DNA of 64,000 nucleotides from Cololabis saira (Eukaryota > Chordata > Actinopteri > Beloniformes > Belonidae), in assembly GCF_033807715.1 (NCBI RefSeq), contig NC_084590.1, positions 8,719,327-8,783,326 on the forward strand, written 5' to 3'. Positions 49,681 to 60,393 of the stretch are shown piece after piece. Below the pieces are notes generated by a model, which had not been told where the DNA came from, did no database searches, and saw nothing but the letters and a program-made list of their open reading frames with translations. The position numbers and the translations under genes are program-made. The first letter of the stretch is position 1. Each line of letters starts with the position of its first letter.

Positions 49681-50069
49681 TACGGAAGAGTATTAGGGCC
49701 AGGCAGGAGAAAAATAAAAATAATATTTTAGATATTATGCACTTCATGAAAAAAGTCGAAATGTCGAGAAAAAAGTTGAAATGTCGAGATTAATGTTGAA
49801 GTACAATTTCGAGAAAAAAGTCGAAATGTATTTCAACTTTATTCTGGAAATTTCGACTTTAATCACGAAATTTAGACTTTATTCTTAAAATTGTATTTCA
49901 ACATTGTTCTCGACATTTCGACTTTTTTCTTGAAATTGTATTTCAAAATAAATCTCGATATTTTGACTTTTTTCTCAACATTTCGACTTTTTTCTTGAAG
50001 TGCACAATAAAAAAAAATCTTCCCCTCTCAAATGTTTTTTCTCTTGCATGGCCCTAATACTCTTCCGTA
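49681..50069. mobile_element. TA-flanked palindromic MITE (GTCGAAAT family), copy 2
   Basis: The element is 49683-50067 (385 bp), TA on both sides, with intact termini CGGAAGAGTATTAGGGCC and GGCCCTAATACTCTTCCG. It is longer than copy 1 (13069-13381) because it has more internal TTTCGACTTTTTTCT-type units. Confidence 0.93.
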
Positions 50070-50672
50070 CACAGGGTCTGTGTTAGTTATTCAGACTTAA
50101 ACCACAATACAAACACAAAAATATAGCACTCATACAAAGGTGGGCACTTAGACATCCTTAAAATCTATTCACATTGTAAATGATATGATATAATGATATG
50201 AGTATTTCTATAAATGTGTTTTTATGTTTGTTTTCTCATTAACGTTATTTAAAGCCAGGCTTTTATTTTATAAAATTATATATATTATATTATATATATT
50301 ATATATTATTGTAAGGAGACCGATATTTAGTGCTCTTATTTTGAAGGCGTCTCGCCGAGACCTCGTAAACATCCGGCGCTTCGGACTTACAGTAAACAGT
50401 AAAAGTTTAACGGCAGTAGAAAGTGTGTCTGCTAAATGTCGGGAATGCTAAAGTGAAGCCTAACTGACACAAAAAGCACCTGGCTGATAAGGGGCACAAG
50501 CTTTGTTTACTTTGCAAAGTTTATGCCGTATTTATGTCCATCTTGAGTTTGGTTGCCATGGTTACTGTCATGTATTGTGGTTAACGGTAGCTGTTATTAC
50601 CGACCGAGCGAGCTGCTGTGTCGGCCTGTATTTAAGTTAAATGAAACTTAATATGAACGTAGAAAGACATAC
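50070..50672. other. Unassigned sequence
   Basis: An AT-rich ATATTATATA patch lies at 50278-50310. The segment 50330-50470 is G+C-richer with CTCGCCGAGACCTCG but shows no identifiable gene. Confidence 0.35.
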
Positions 50673-51795
50673 GGTGCGTCCGAAATGCCATACTAAAAAT
50701 TATATATTAAAAAGTATACTTAAATTCGGCACACTTTTGAGTAAATATCTGTAGTATGCATTAATTCGGACGTACTATTAATAGCGCACACGTCACTTCC
50801 TGCCGTTGGGAGGAAGTGACGTGTGATAGCAGCAGTAGCAGCTGTTACCATGGTAACAGCAGCAGTAGCAGCACCGCTCCGGTATTTCCCGTTTATTCTG
50901 GCCAAAACATTATAACATTATATAATGTTATTATATACAAATATTATAATATTAATATTATATCATAATATTATTATACTAAATATTATACTTATGACAT
51001 ATACGTATCACTTAGCAACCGAACAACGCTGCATTGCATTGTGGGAAGTTTCTGCTTAGCCAAAGATCTTCTATACACAAGATAGCGCATTGCCGTTACT
51101 GGCAATGGTTTGAAATTGTATACACTTCCTGTCTCCTAAGTGGGCGTGGCCGCCCCTCTCCCCACATCGTTTTGGAACATACAACACTAGATACAGTACA
51201 ACTTTCTTCCAAAAATACTTAAATAATAAAAATAACAGTATTATTAAGCAAAGAAGCTAGTTTTATTTTAGTTTTAAACTTAATTTTATCCGATGGGAAA
51301 ACGATGAGAGCCAAATCTCGCGAGAGTGTGTTGCTCAGACAGAGACAGGTCTCAAACAAAGTTCATTTTCTCCTAATCTGTCGGTCTGAAAATTGCCATT
51401 TTGGTGTCAGAATGTTCAGAAGGTTTGTGGCTTTTGAAAAATGGGTCCCATATTTACTTAGGTTACTATGGGGCGAAGGAATTGGTAATAATCTGTGCTC
51501 ACGTTCACTTTTCCCATAGGACTCAATAGACTCAGGACCTACTTCCTGTCTCCTAAAGGGGCGTGGCAGTCACGTGACACAGATACAGCAACTCGAACCT
51601 TAGTGGGCTGTCTCGGTTAATAGAACGTCTCTGGCTTAGCTAGTGTCCATCAATCCATACTAATACATTTCTCCAGAATGAGTATGGATAGTACATACTA
51701 TTGTGTACATACTAATGTTTCGGACACACTAAAAAATCTCACATACTCATTTTGCAAACTCATTAGGGTGGAAGTATGCAATTTCGGATGCAGCC
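50673..51795. mobile_element. TIR element with 'GTCCGAAAT' ends
   Basis: The left end GGTGCGTCCGAAATGCCATAC matches the complement of the right end GTATGCAATTTCGGATGCAGCC. Inside are two strong palindromes, CACGTCACTTCCT/AGGAAGTGACGTG (50789-50823) and GCTGTTACCATGGTAACAGC (50849-50868). The phrase ACTTCCTGTCTCCTAA plus GGGCGTGG recurs at 51123 and 51540, suggesting an internal duplication or a further insertion. The target duplication is not certain. Confidence 0.7.
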
Positions 51796-51799
51796 TTAC

Positions 51800-51848
51800 T
51801 ATTTTATTTTATTTTATTTTATTTTATTTTATTTTATTTTATTTTATT
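51800..51848. repeat. (ATTTT)n microsatellite
   Basis: Ten pentamer units lying directly at the end of the TIR element. Confidence 0.95.
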
Positions 51849-54425
51849 CCTTTATAGCTCTTACGGTGTGTTTGCAGTGTATTTACTGTACATCCAAGGG
51901 ATAAAACAATTGTGAACAGTTTGAGAGTCAACCATCATTAGTCGGGGATGCTACTCACATATATACATCGTTTCCCACACATGCACATGCTTTTGTTTGT
52001 GCTGCATCTCACAGTAGCAGATGTCACTCTGCCACAGATCCAAATCTAATTTGGCCGATCCAACTTTAAGTCTGGTCTCTCACCCACACTTCCAATCAAA
52101 ATAAATAAATAAACAAATTAAAATTTGCTCCATCACAACTCTGCTAATACCCAACTAAAGTCTTCAGTTTAAAAGATGTGGAAGCGTATTATAAAAGATG
52201 ACGTTATCTGGGGCCATCAATAACCTTACGCCTGCATGTGGAGACCATAACCACTGTTTTGTTCCAGCCTCTTAGTGTAGCCATTTCTCAAGCTCAATGA
52301 TGCCAATTGTGTACTTGGTGTGAGGGGTTTTTGAAGTGGTTTTACACTTTTGTATTTCAACCAATTTATAAACAAGGTTCTGTAGAGGGAAAAACAGTGG
52401 AGAAAATGTTGAAATAGGTCCATCTTCATAACTGAACCACAAATCTAAAAAAAGAGGACATACATTCTCACATCTTTAAACTATTATATTAATTATATTA
52501 TATTTATATTATATTAAACTATTATAATTATGTTACGCAACCTTTCCTCTGCCACTTTTTTCTGATTGTTGATGCATTTTGGGATATTTTGCCTTTCCCC
52601 AAGTCTTCACATATCTATATTTAGAAACAGGAAGCAGCTTTTGACATTTAGGAAACTGCATTTTCCCACTTGCTGGCTGCCCTGGGGGTTACCCTCTAGT
52701 AAGAAGTTGATACTATTCTGAGGCAAAACATTTGGCAGAGAACTTCTCAGACCCCCCCCCCATATTTTACCTAAGCCCTCTGTGTCTTGTGATGTTCAGA
52801 CATCTTGTTTCAGTATTTGTTGACCTCTCGTGTCTCCTCCAGAAGCCCCTTTTGGAATCCCCCTGAGCTCCCGCCAACAACCCTTCCACGGGAAAACTTC
52901 ACCTGAGCAGCTTCTTGCAAACTGTCAACAGAGAAACTGAAACCTTTGGATCCTTCATAGCCACGGCTGGAAGCCTTCATCCTCTGGAGATCCTCCTTAT
53001 AGTGCGACCTGCCCACCCACAATGCCTCCATCCAAACCGGTCCCATGCACCATCGGCGTCCTCCCAGCACAACCATGCAGTGAGCTCAGCCCAGGATCCT
53101 GCTTTCCCCTCATCTGGACTTCACCCATCACCATCCAAAGAAGCCACGGTCCCCAGTACCAGGTTTGCCCTGACCGAGCTACACCATTTACATTGTTTGT
53201 TCAACCCTTTCACTAAACCTTCCTCAGAGCTTTGTGCAATTGGGTTGCAGACTACCAAAACCATGACACCTTTTGCATTTATTTGGCCGTGGAACCGTCT
53301 CAAAAAGACACTGGCCTGTGACCCGTTGAGGCTGCATCACTGTATATTAACTAGATTAAGACAAAACCCTAAGGATTTTCTACGTAAACAGCATCCTGAA
53401 TCTGAATGAGGTCATAATAAAGTAAGCAATAGTGAATAAGTACAATTCTAGTGACATGACTTGAATGTCTGAACATGTGTTCAAAGATTGGAAGGAGGGA
53501 ACTGATCAAAATTCAGCAGCTTCGTACGGGTTTGTGAATGTTTATATTCAGCGTTAGTGCATTATTACACTCTTTTTTTTTAATTTTAAGAATCGACACC
53601 ATAACTTAAATTGGTGGGACGAACAATGACTCCGATTTTCTGTCACATGATTAACATACTAACAGATTAAGCCCCATATATGAGAGTTTTGAGTCTTACA
53701 ACTCACAGAATACGTGTCCATGATCACTTCTCTCATAAGTATAACAATGTGAACAACATAAACTTATATTTAATTCTTGAAGCATCACGATCTGATTAAT
53801 TCGCTGGAGAAATAGAGACATGCTGTGCCAACGGGATTATCGAGGGAGGAGAGACCGGTCCAGGTCCCGGGAGGAGAGACCGGTCTATGTCCCGGCCTCC
53901 ATCACCGGAGAAACACTTTCTGGAGTCCTGCAGCACCTGCAGCCGACTCGAAAAAACACTCTGAAGTTGCTTTAACATTCAATACAAACTTTATTCATAT
54001 TGCTGAGTCACATCAGTTCGTACCAACCAACTTTTCAGTGACATTTGTTTAATCTCTAGTAGTTGTCCCATACGGTCGTCATGGTGACTGAGAGATGTCC
54101 GACCTGTCAGCAGATCCAGCTGAAAGCATCATGTTGGTCTGAACCAGAGCAGCTGGTCCAGTTCAGGGCAGAGATCCAGAAGATCCTCTTGGTACCTAAA
54201 CTGGACCTGTTGGTCCAATATATCGTGCCACGAAATTTCGCGATACAAAAACGTCACGATACGTGTCGAGGTGACAAACTGTAGCACGATATTGAGTTAT
54301 TAATATTAATATATTGTGTTTACTAGTAACATCCTATTGGTGTAGCGGGATCACGTGACGACCGCGCCTCGACCCGCCGACCAAAATCTTACTATACTCA
54401 GAAGAAACTAGTACCGTTTTGCTGC
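51849..54425. other. Unassigned sequence
   Basis: A 164-codon plus frame (52915-53409) has no motif, a composition typical of chance frames, and was not called. A 24-bp direct duplication around GAGGAGAGACCGGTC lies at 53849-53896. A segment with ATATATCGTG...CACGATACG words (54220-54285) resembles a DNA-transposon terminus but lacks a partner. Confidence 0.35.
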
Positions 54426-54465
54426 AACCCTGCAAGAGTCCCGATCACGGGACTCTTGCAGGGTT
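54426..54465. other. Perfect 18-bp hairpin
   Basis: AACCCTGCAAGAGTCCCG (54426-54443), a four-base loop ATCA, then the exact complement to 54465, followed by TTTT. Its role is unknown; see findings. Confidence 0.9.
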
Positions 54466-54782
54466 TTTAACTTTTACTTCTAAGGTGAGCATGAATCAAT
54501 GTTTTTTATGATGTAAAGATTGTGTCGTCCCCAAAGGTGGGAGGATGAAATGATAACGGGGTTCACCTTACGGCCTCAGGCTGGAGCATGTGAAGCTCTG
54601 AGCTCTGCAGAAGATAAATAACAGTCATGTTGCATTTGGAGTTTGGGACTTTTCATAGTTTATTTATCTAATTTTAGTTGTTAAATTTCTGGAAAATAAA
54701 AAAGTCAAGTCATACATGAAAGAAACTATTCAAGTCACTTCAAGTCACTTCTTTAACATCCGACCGTGAGCGTAGAAAGTGG

Positions 54783-54828
54783 CGTACGCACGTTTTTAGT
54801 GCGCCGCACTCTTTGTGCATGAGGCCCC
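54783..54828. mobile_element. Solitary Harbinger-like terminus
   Basis: GCGTACGCACG...GTGCATGAGGCCCC matches on the minus strand the pattern GGGGCCTCATGCAC, followed by GCGTACGC, typical of a fish PIF/Harbinger end. The opposite terminus was not found. Confidence 0.4.
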
Positions 54829-54995
54829 AGCTTACTAAAAGAAAACTATAAAATCAAAGAACTCTCCAGGAATTGTGACGATGTTTCTCTTCCTCAAGGC
54901 TCCATATTTCTGAAATTTCCATTACTGCTTTTTTGCATTACAAATTCATGTCATACTTTTTTGGTAGTAGGACTACAGTCCTCCGTTGGTGATTA

Positions 54996-55001
54996 TTTAA
55001 T
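54996..55001 (-). terminator. Candidate polyadenylation signal ATTAAA
   Basis: On the minus strand ATTAAA lies about 45 bases past the stop codon of the protease-like gene. ATTAAA is the commonest variant poly(A) signal in vertebrates. Cleavage site not determinable here. Confidence 0.4.
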
Positions 55002-55045
55002 TTTTGTCTTCTTTTTTCTTGTTTCTTGAGGTCTCTGTGATGTTC

Positions 55046-56125
55046 TTACGTGCACTTTTCATAAAAGTAGACAAGACCATTTTGGAGGATGTCTTGTCGG
55101 CTCCCCATATCAGCAACTGATAAAGTCTTACCGTCAGCCTTAATAATCATGTTTTCATGGAAGATGTATGTATACAAATGGTTAACATTTAAGGTCAATC
55201 GTTTATGACAAATTACTGAGCCCAGACGATACGTAGCACCGCTCACAGGAATGACAAAGTCATTACTTGCAGGCACAGGCTGTCTGACTTCTGAGAAACC
55301 CGCTGGTCGTGACAGATACAAAGTGATCAGATCAGGGCAGATTGAAGACATTTTTACCACCGGTTTGGTGTTGCAACCATTGCATTTCTCTTCGCTGTAG
55401 AGTTTAGCCCCAACCCTGGTTAGGAGAGAGGCGGTGGTGTCATGTGCTTCTGGAAGTGGCAGGAAAACAATATTATCCATTATTGTGCTGGTGTTTTCTA
55501 CATACTGGCATCGGCGACAGGTGATTCTTTTGTTAATCTGCAATGTAGTCGCAACTCCACAATCATTAAGCATCAACAGAAGAGGCTTCAAAAAGTCAAC
55601 AATGTCGTTCTGCTCACTGAATTGGAGTGGCGGTGTCGCAATGCTGATTTCTTTCAAAACAGGAAATATTTCTTCATTAGTGAAAACTCTGCCAGGGTTA
55701 TTGACGGCTGTCAGAAAAAGCTTTGCAAATTTTGGTGTCTCTGATAAAACTTTGGAAGAAAACCTAGGTTGTTGTTGGAGTTTCATCTTTGTAATATTCA
55801 GGTTAAGAGTGGCGTGTAATGAGGCATTCATCCAACAGTTATTAAAAATGCTGGGAAAGCGGCAGATATTCATGAGTGGGTTAATGGCATTACTGCTACT
55901 GCTACTGCTACTGCTGCTGCTGCCTTTGCTCTCCTTGGAACTGCTGTCAAGATTTTTGTTATTGTCCGGAACTCCGGCCCTTGGAAGTTTTTGCAGGTCA
56001 ATTACAGGTTTTATTTCATGTCCACTCACGTCTTTTGTCTTCTCTGGAAAGTATGACTCCACAAGTGTTCTTACAGTCTTGGTGACTAAGGCTCCCAGAA
56101 GAAAACCAATAGCAAAAAAAGGCAT
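55046..56125 (-). CDS. Intronless ubiquitin-specific-protease-like (C19) protein, 359 aa
   Basis: Predicted to hydrolyse isopeptide bonds after ubiquitin or a ubiquitin-like protein. All landmarks of the USP fold occur in order: Cys box FNNCWMNASLH (residues 94-104; nucleophile Cys97, oxyanion Asn95), QNDIVDFL (172-179; the usual QQDAxEFL box), zinc-ribbon pairs Cys203/Cys206 and Cys248/Cys251, His box VNHLYTYIF (314-322; His316), Asp331 in ADGKTLS, and closing LVYFYEK. The N-terminus has a short hydrophobic run (FFAIGFLLGALV, 3-14), a possible membrane anchor, then a linker with ten serines (69-78). At 359 residues it is a minimal catalytic domain. I chose the ATG at 56125: the frame is open further upstream, but that part is promoter-like sequence and a TA repeat. 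The coding frame has no stop, shift or intron. Family is clear from motifs; the orthologue is not known, and divergence from USP consensus (NNC for NTC) is notable. Confidence 0.82.
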   Translation of the reverse strand: MPFFAIGFLLGALVTKTVRTLVESYFPEKTKDVSGHEIKPVIDLQKLPRAGVPDNNKNLDSSSKESKGSSSSSSSSSSNAINPLMNICRFPSIFNNCWMNASLHATLNLNITKMKLQQQPRFSSKVLSETPKFAKLFLTAVNNPGRVFTNEEIFPVLKEISIATPPLQFSEQNDIVDFLKPLLLMLNDCGVATTLQINKRITCRRCQYVENTSTIMDNIVFLPLPEAHDTTASLLTRVGAKLYSEEKCNGCNTKPVVKMSSICPDLITLYLSRPAGFSEVRQPVPASNDFVIPVSGATYRLGSVICHKRLTLNVNHLYTYIFHENMIIKADGKTLSVADMGSRQDILQNGLVYFYEKCT

Positions 56126-56247
56126 GTCGCTTGGAGAATCTGTTATACTCAAAGGTAAAAGAAAAAGTAAACGGTCAGGTTGTCTATTGATCCGTCTGTC
56201 AACGTTCTGCACATAAAGCGAAATGAAGTCAGTCTGGGTAGAAAGAA

Positions 56248-56320
56248 TGTATTTATACAGCACTGATGATGTCATCACTGATGATGTCATAAAGGCAGGG
56301 TGGTATGGTCTTGATGTCAT
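56248..56320 (-). promoter_or_regulatory. Candidate core promoter: TATA box plus three ATGACATCA sites
   Basis: On the minus strand TATAAATA (56257-56250) lies 132 bp upstream of the chosen ATG, which would give a leader of roughly 100 bases. Upstream are three exact ATGACATCA sites (56275-56267, 56290-56282, 56320-56312); the first two are part of a 15-bp tandem duplication. They resemble ATF/CREB-type sites (one base from TGACGTCA). The arrangement is what a compact RNA polymerase II promoter would show; activity is inferred. Confidence 0.6.
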
Positions 56321-56370
56321 TAAGGTTCCGGGGCAGAATTCATTAAAAACAAATAAATATAATATTCTTG

Positions 56371-56373
<3 letters not shown>

Positions 56374-56452
<79 letters not shown>
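56374..56452. repeat. (TA)n microsatellite
   Basis: About 39 TA units with one TG interruption, abutting the next MITE copy. The Tyr-Ile extension it would add to the protease frame is not believed to be coding. Confidence 0.95.
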
Positions 56453-56454
<2 letters not shown>

Positions 56455-56724
56455 AATCAACTGAAATATTGCAAGCCTTTTATTATTTTAATATTGCTGA
56501 TCATGGCTTACAGCTTAAGAAAACTCAAATATCCAAAATTTGAATATTCTGGGAATCTTAATCTTAAACTGTAAACCATAATCAGCAATATTAAAATAAT
56601 AAAAGGCTTGCAATATTTCAGTTCATTTGTAATGAATCCAGAATGTATGACATTTTTGTTTTTTTAATTGCATTACAGAAAATAAAGAACTTTATCACAA
56701 TATTTAAATTTTCTGAGACAGTCC

Positions 56725-56726
<2 letters not shown>
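56453..56726. mobile_element. CAGGACTG-type MITE, left-truncated copy 3
   Basis: It shares the arms of the complete copy (GCAAGCCTTTTATTATTTTAATATTGCTGATCATGG and complement) and ends CTGAGACAGTCCTG at 56726. The left terminus is replaced by the (TA)n array. It is bounded on the other side by a second TA array (56730-56790). Confidence 0.9.

Positions 56727-56729
<3 letters not shown>

Positions 56730-56790
<61 letters not shown>
56730..56790. repeat. (TA)n microsatellite
   Basis: About 29 TA units after TGTGTG, adjoining the right end of the MITE. Confidence 0.95.
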
Positions 56791-56791
<1 letters not shown>

Positions 56792-58275
56792 CATCATGGA
56801 ATAAAAGTCAGATTTTTGTAAGTGTGTAAAGTGTAAGTGTTTGTAAAAGTTCTCTTAAAACAGACCCACCTGTTGTGCTGTTATGACAAATGATATTGTG
56901 TGGGACCCTCCTGTTAATGCTCGGTCTCTTGGGTGTATTCGTATGGGCACATGGATTGTGCATGACGTTTCACATATCACCATATCCCCCAGGCAACCTT
57001 CTCTTGTGACCCGAGTCAGAAGCAGTCATGCACATTAACCCGGCTTTACACTCACACTCGAATTACACTCAAACATCGAGTAGAAGTCACAAGATATGTC
57101 TTATTTTGCTGGACATACCTCAAACTCCTAAGTTAGAAAAGAACACATAAACTGAGGATATTTTACATCCTGGTTGAGTATAGGGGTCACCAGATCCAGG
57201 GCAACCAAAAACGTGACACTGACTATGTTAATGCTGACAACTAGTCTGAAACCGGGACGTAATATCTTATGGATGTGTACTTTAACATGTCTCCTGTGAG
57301 AGTCACATGTACTGTCCTACTAACATTATGTTCTCTGATGTGTGAAAATGAAAATTTACACTCGCAATGAAGGTCAAGAAAGAAGGAAAGAGGGGGGAAA
57401 ATCCCTCTGTTAATTGCCTGCCATTGGCTTTGTCCAGTAGTAAGTATTTGTCTGTCAACCTTTCACCTGCTGCTGTGATCTAAGTCATTAAGAAGAAGAT
57501 GGCAACTTGAGAAAATCGGAACAAGTTTGTTTTGACATTACAGCAAAATCAAATTTTCTTAACTTTTTCATCTTGCCTCATGCAAACTGTGTTGTTCCAA
57601 GATGCAGTTTAAAGATCATCCGTCTTTCCAAAACTTGAACTTGAAATTGTTCAATATATAATAATATAGTCTTTTAAGTCTTTCAAACGTTTTTGCAAAG
57701 TTGTTTACAAAGTGAACTTTTGGCCTGTAGCTGCATTTCTTCTTCTTTGAATCATTCTTCTTTAAAATTCTACAAGGTTCCACCAACATTTTGGATGTCA
57801 TCTCTAAATGTGAGAGTCCTTCATCCCGCCAAGAGATCCAATTGTAGTGCAATAGATATTAAAAATGCAAAAAAAAAATGAAAGAAAAGAAAAGCAAGAC
57901 AGACCCTTCAAAACGAGAGGAAAATTTAAGTCTTTAAAATGAATCGGGGAGGGCCTTCATCACCCAGAACCCACTCCTCTAGTGTTACGGATCATTTCAG
58001 CTGTGCAAATGTGTTCTTGTGAGCATGTGTGGTATGGATGTTGCACTACTTCCTCCTTTTCTTCTTTTTGATTCAGAAGACATTATGACTTATGTGAGTC
58101 TCTGTTTGTGTGCAGAGACACCTGCTTGGGAATTACAGGGAGCAGAGCATGGATGTGATCAGTGGATGAGTGTTTCCAAATACCATTCTGTCAACGTGCT
58201 TGAGGGGCGGCATACACATGACATTTGTTCAACTGTGGAGGACAAGGAGCCTGGAGGGAAATCATTGTAGGTGCT

Positions 58276-58322
<47 letters not shown>

Positions 58323-59444
58323 CCAATGCCAGTCTGCAGTCCTGACAGTGTTTGTTATCACAGATCCATGCAAATGATATTTTTATAACCTATGCATGTA
58401 CCTGAGCTCTCCTGCCAGCTTGTCTCTGCATCCTGCTCCCCTGAAACCCCAGGCCGTGTTGTGGGGTCGGTGGGATAGTCCCTGTTTTGTTAATTTTTTC
58501 TACAAGAAGTACTGAGATGACATACCCCTTTCATTGCTAACATATTCTATGATCAAGTTCCTTTTCAAATGGGGCAAGGATCTACAGTAAACACAAGTAT
58601 CATATTCTTCTCTTTAAGAGCTGAAAATGAATTAACATTTAATGCTTAGACAGAGTTTATACTTTGAGATATCTAAAAATTCACTAACAGTATATTTTGT
58701 ACTGAGTAGAAGAAGTACAGTATGATGGTGTAATTTAATACATTGGCTGCAGTCCTGAGATAATTGGACTTTAATTGTGACCTGTTCCTTTCATTTATTT
58801 TAACATTGATGCCATTTTCCTCTTCAATATAATAAATATAAGAAAAGGTGGAATATTTAATAACACCTTCCTTTCCATTATTGGTTTGATATCAAAAAGA
58901 AAGTGTAGGAGCCGAATCACAAGCGCAGGGTTAGTTAGTGTCGGGGCAAATCTGGACATTCTTTTCATATGAAGCAGGAATTTTAAAGGGTTGCTTATGC
59001 TGCTTAATAATAAGAATGATTTAAATATTGATGTTAAAATGTTCTGTTCATATTCACATTAGAAAATCATTAAATCTTTGCAGGTTTCTTTTCACAATGA
59101 CCAACAGGTTCAGTGGTCTTTATCAAGTTAACTAATCGTAAATTAAAGCAACAATCAAGACTTTTACTTTAAAGTTGAATGTAGATAGCATGATTATCTA
59201 CAGTTCATCATTATTCATTTCCAAGTAGCTTCATGCTCTTGAACTTGATTTGAAGGCTGACAGTTTCGTTGCAGACAATGACCAGATGAATGCAGCTTGG
59301 GGGGAAGGTGTTGGAGGTTATTGGTGTTGCCCCTCCAAAACTATAAATTCAAGTAGGAATATTCTTGGTTGTTTACAGTAATGGTACGTGTAACCTATGG
59401 AATAGAATATACTTTATTACTCCCAATTATTTATTACTTTTATT
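56791..59444. other. Unassigned sequence with one (GT)n array
   Basis: A (GT)n run of about 20 units lies at 58279-58320. A 78-codon minus frame at 57616-57852 is lysine-rich at its centre but has no recognisable domain. Nothing else was recognised. Confidence 0.4.
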
Positions 59445-60393
59445 TAGGGATTCCCCGATACCGATACTGGTATCGGTATCAGGGCCGATATTGCTCTCAT
59501 ATACTCGTACTCGCAAAAATTATCCGATGCCAGGCACCGATACTTCATTGTTGTTGTAGTTACTGGTTAGCGCCGCTAGGGGGAGACGTTGAGGCGCGGC
59601 CGCCCCACGGCTCCCCGGGTGAGTCTGCAGCCTGGCTGAGCAGCCACCGAGCTGCTGCTCTGTGGCTCTAGCTAGCTGTTCCATGTTTCAGCAAATTCTA
59701 TCTCCCTTAATTATACAAACTGGACAAACCTTACTCACAGGGAACTTTATTAAACACTCCACGTAACTCACAGTACAACATAAACAATCCCATTGTTACA
59801 TTCCGGTTAGCCGCGTTAGCCGCGTTAGCCGCGTTAGCCGGTTAGCCGGTTAGCCGCGTTAGCTGCGCCGACAGCCCGCAGTCTGCCTTGCTTCTGTCGT
59901 CGTCCCTTATTTTGAAATATGTCCACATTGCTGACATCCCTTGCATTAATTGTCACTATCTTGCCTGAAATGGCACCACTCTCCTCCCACCACCACGCAC
60001 TTACAGTCCGGTTAGCCACTAGGCTAACCAACTTTAAGGTGCATACCGCCACCTACTGTACAAGAGTGTGTAGCCTGTTTTTTAAATTCTATTTGATTGT
60101 TTATTTTGTTTCACACGGACGGCCTCAGGTGAAGCACCGCACATGCTCAGTTGATGTAGCCTACCTGCGATGAGACAGCGCGGAGGAAAGCCCAGCTGGC
60201 TGAGTTTTGTTTAAAATTGAATTTCTCTTCCAAATAAAACCTGTCTTCTAATTAATTGCATTTTTCATTGCATTTTTAGCCTAGTTATTTTTGTGGTAGA
60301 AGTATCGGATCGGTACTCGGTATCGGCGAGTACACAAATTAAAATACTCGTACTCGTACTCGGTGTGAAAAAAATGGTATCGGGACATCCCTA
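59445..60393. mobile_element. hAT-like element with 'TAGGGAT..CCCGATACC' ends
   Basis: The left end TAGGGATTCCCCGATACCG pairs with the right end GGTATCGGGACATCCCTA. Both subterminal zones carry GTACTCG/ATACTCG words. The termini match the Ac-like hAT type common in fish. No perfect 8-bp duplication was seen, so the insertion is old. It contains a small tandem repeat at 59803-59866. Confidence 0.75.
59803..59866. repeat. 9-bp minisatellite, GTTAGCCGC units
   Basis: Five to seven units of CGCGTTAGC or CGGTTAGC within the hAT-like element. Confidence 0.85.

Noticed and set aside
52915..53409. 164-codon plus-strand frame as a gene
   Set aside because: No motif, no promoter or splice support, and composition like its surroundings.
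54426..54470. Bacterial-type intrinsic terminator
   Set aside because: Hairpin plus T run looks right, but the sequence is vertebrate and no bacterial gene is near.
55434..56216. 260-codon plus-strand frame
   Set aside because: It is the antisense of the protease-like gene; its leucine run is the complement of the serine codon repeat.
56126..56455. 110-residue N-terminal extension of the protease-like frame
   Set aside because: It would translate the TA microsatellite and the promoter-like segment with the TATA box; the ATG at 56125 has a purine at -3 and starts the plausible protein.
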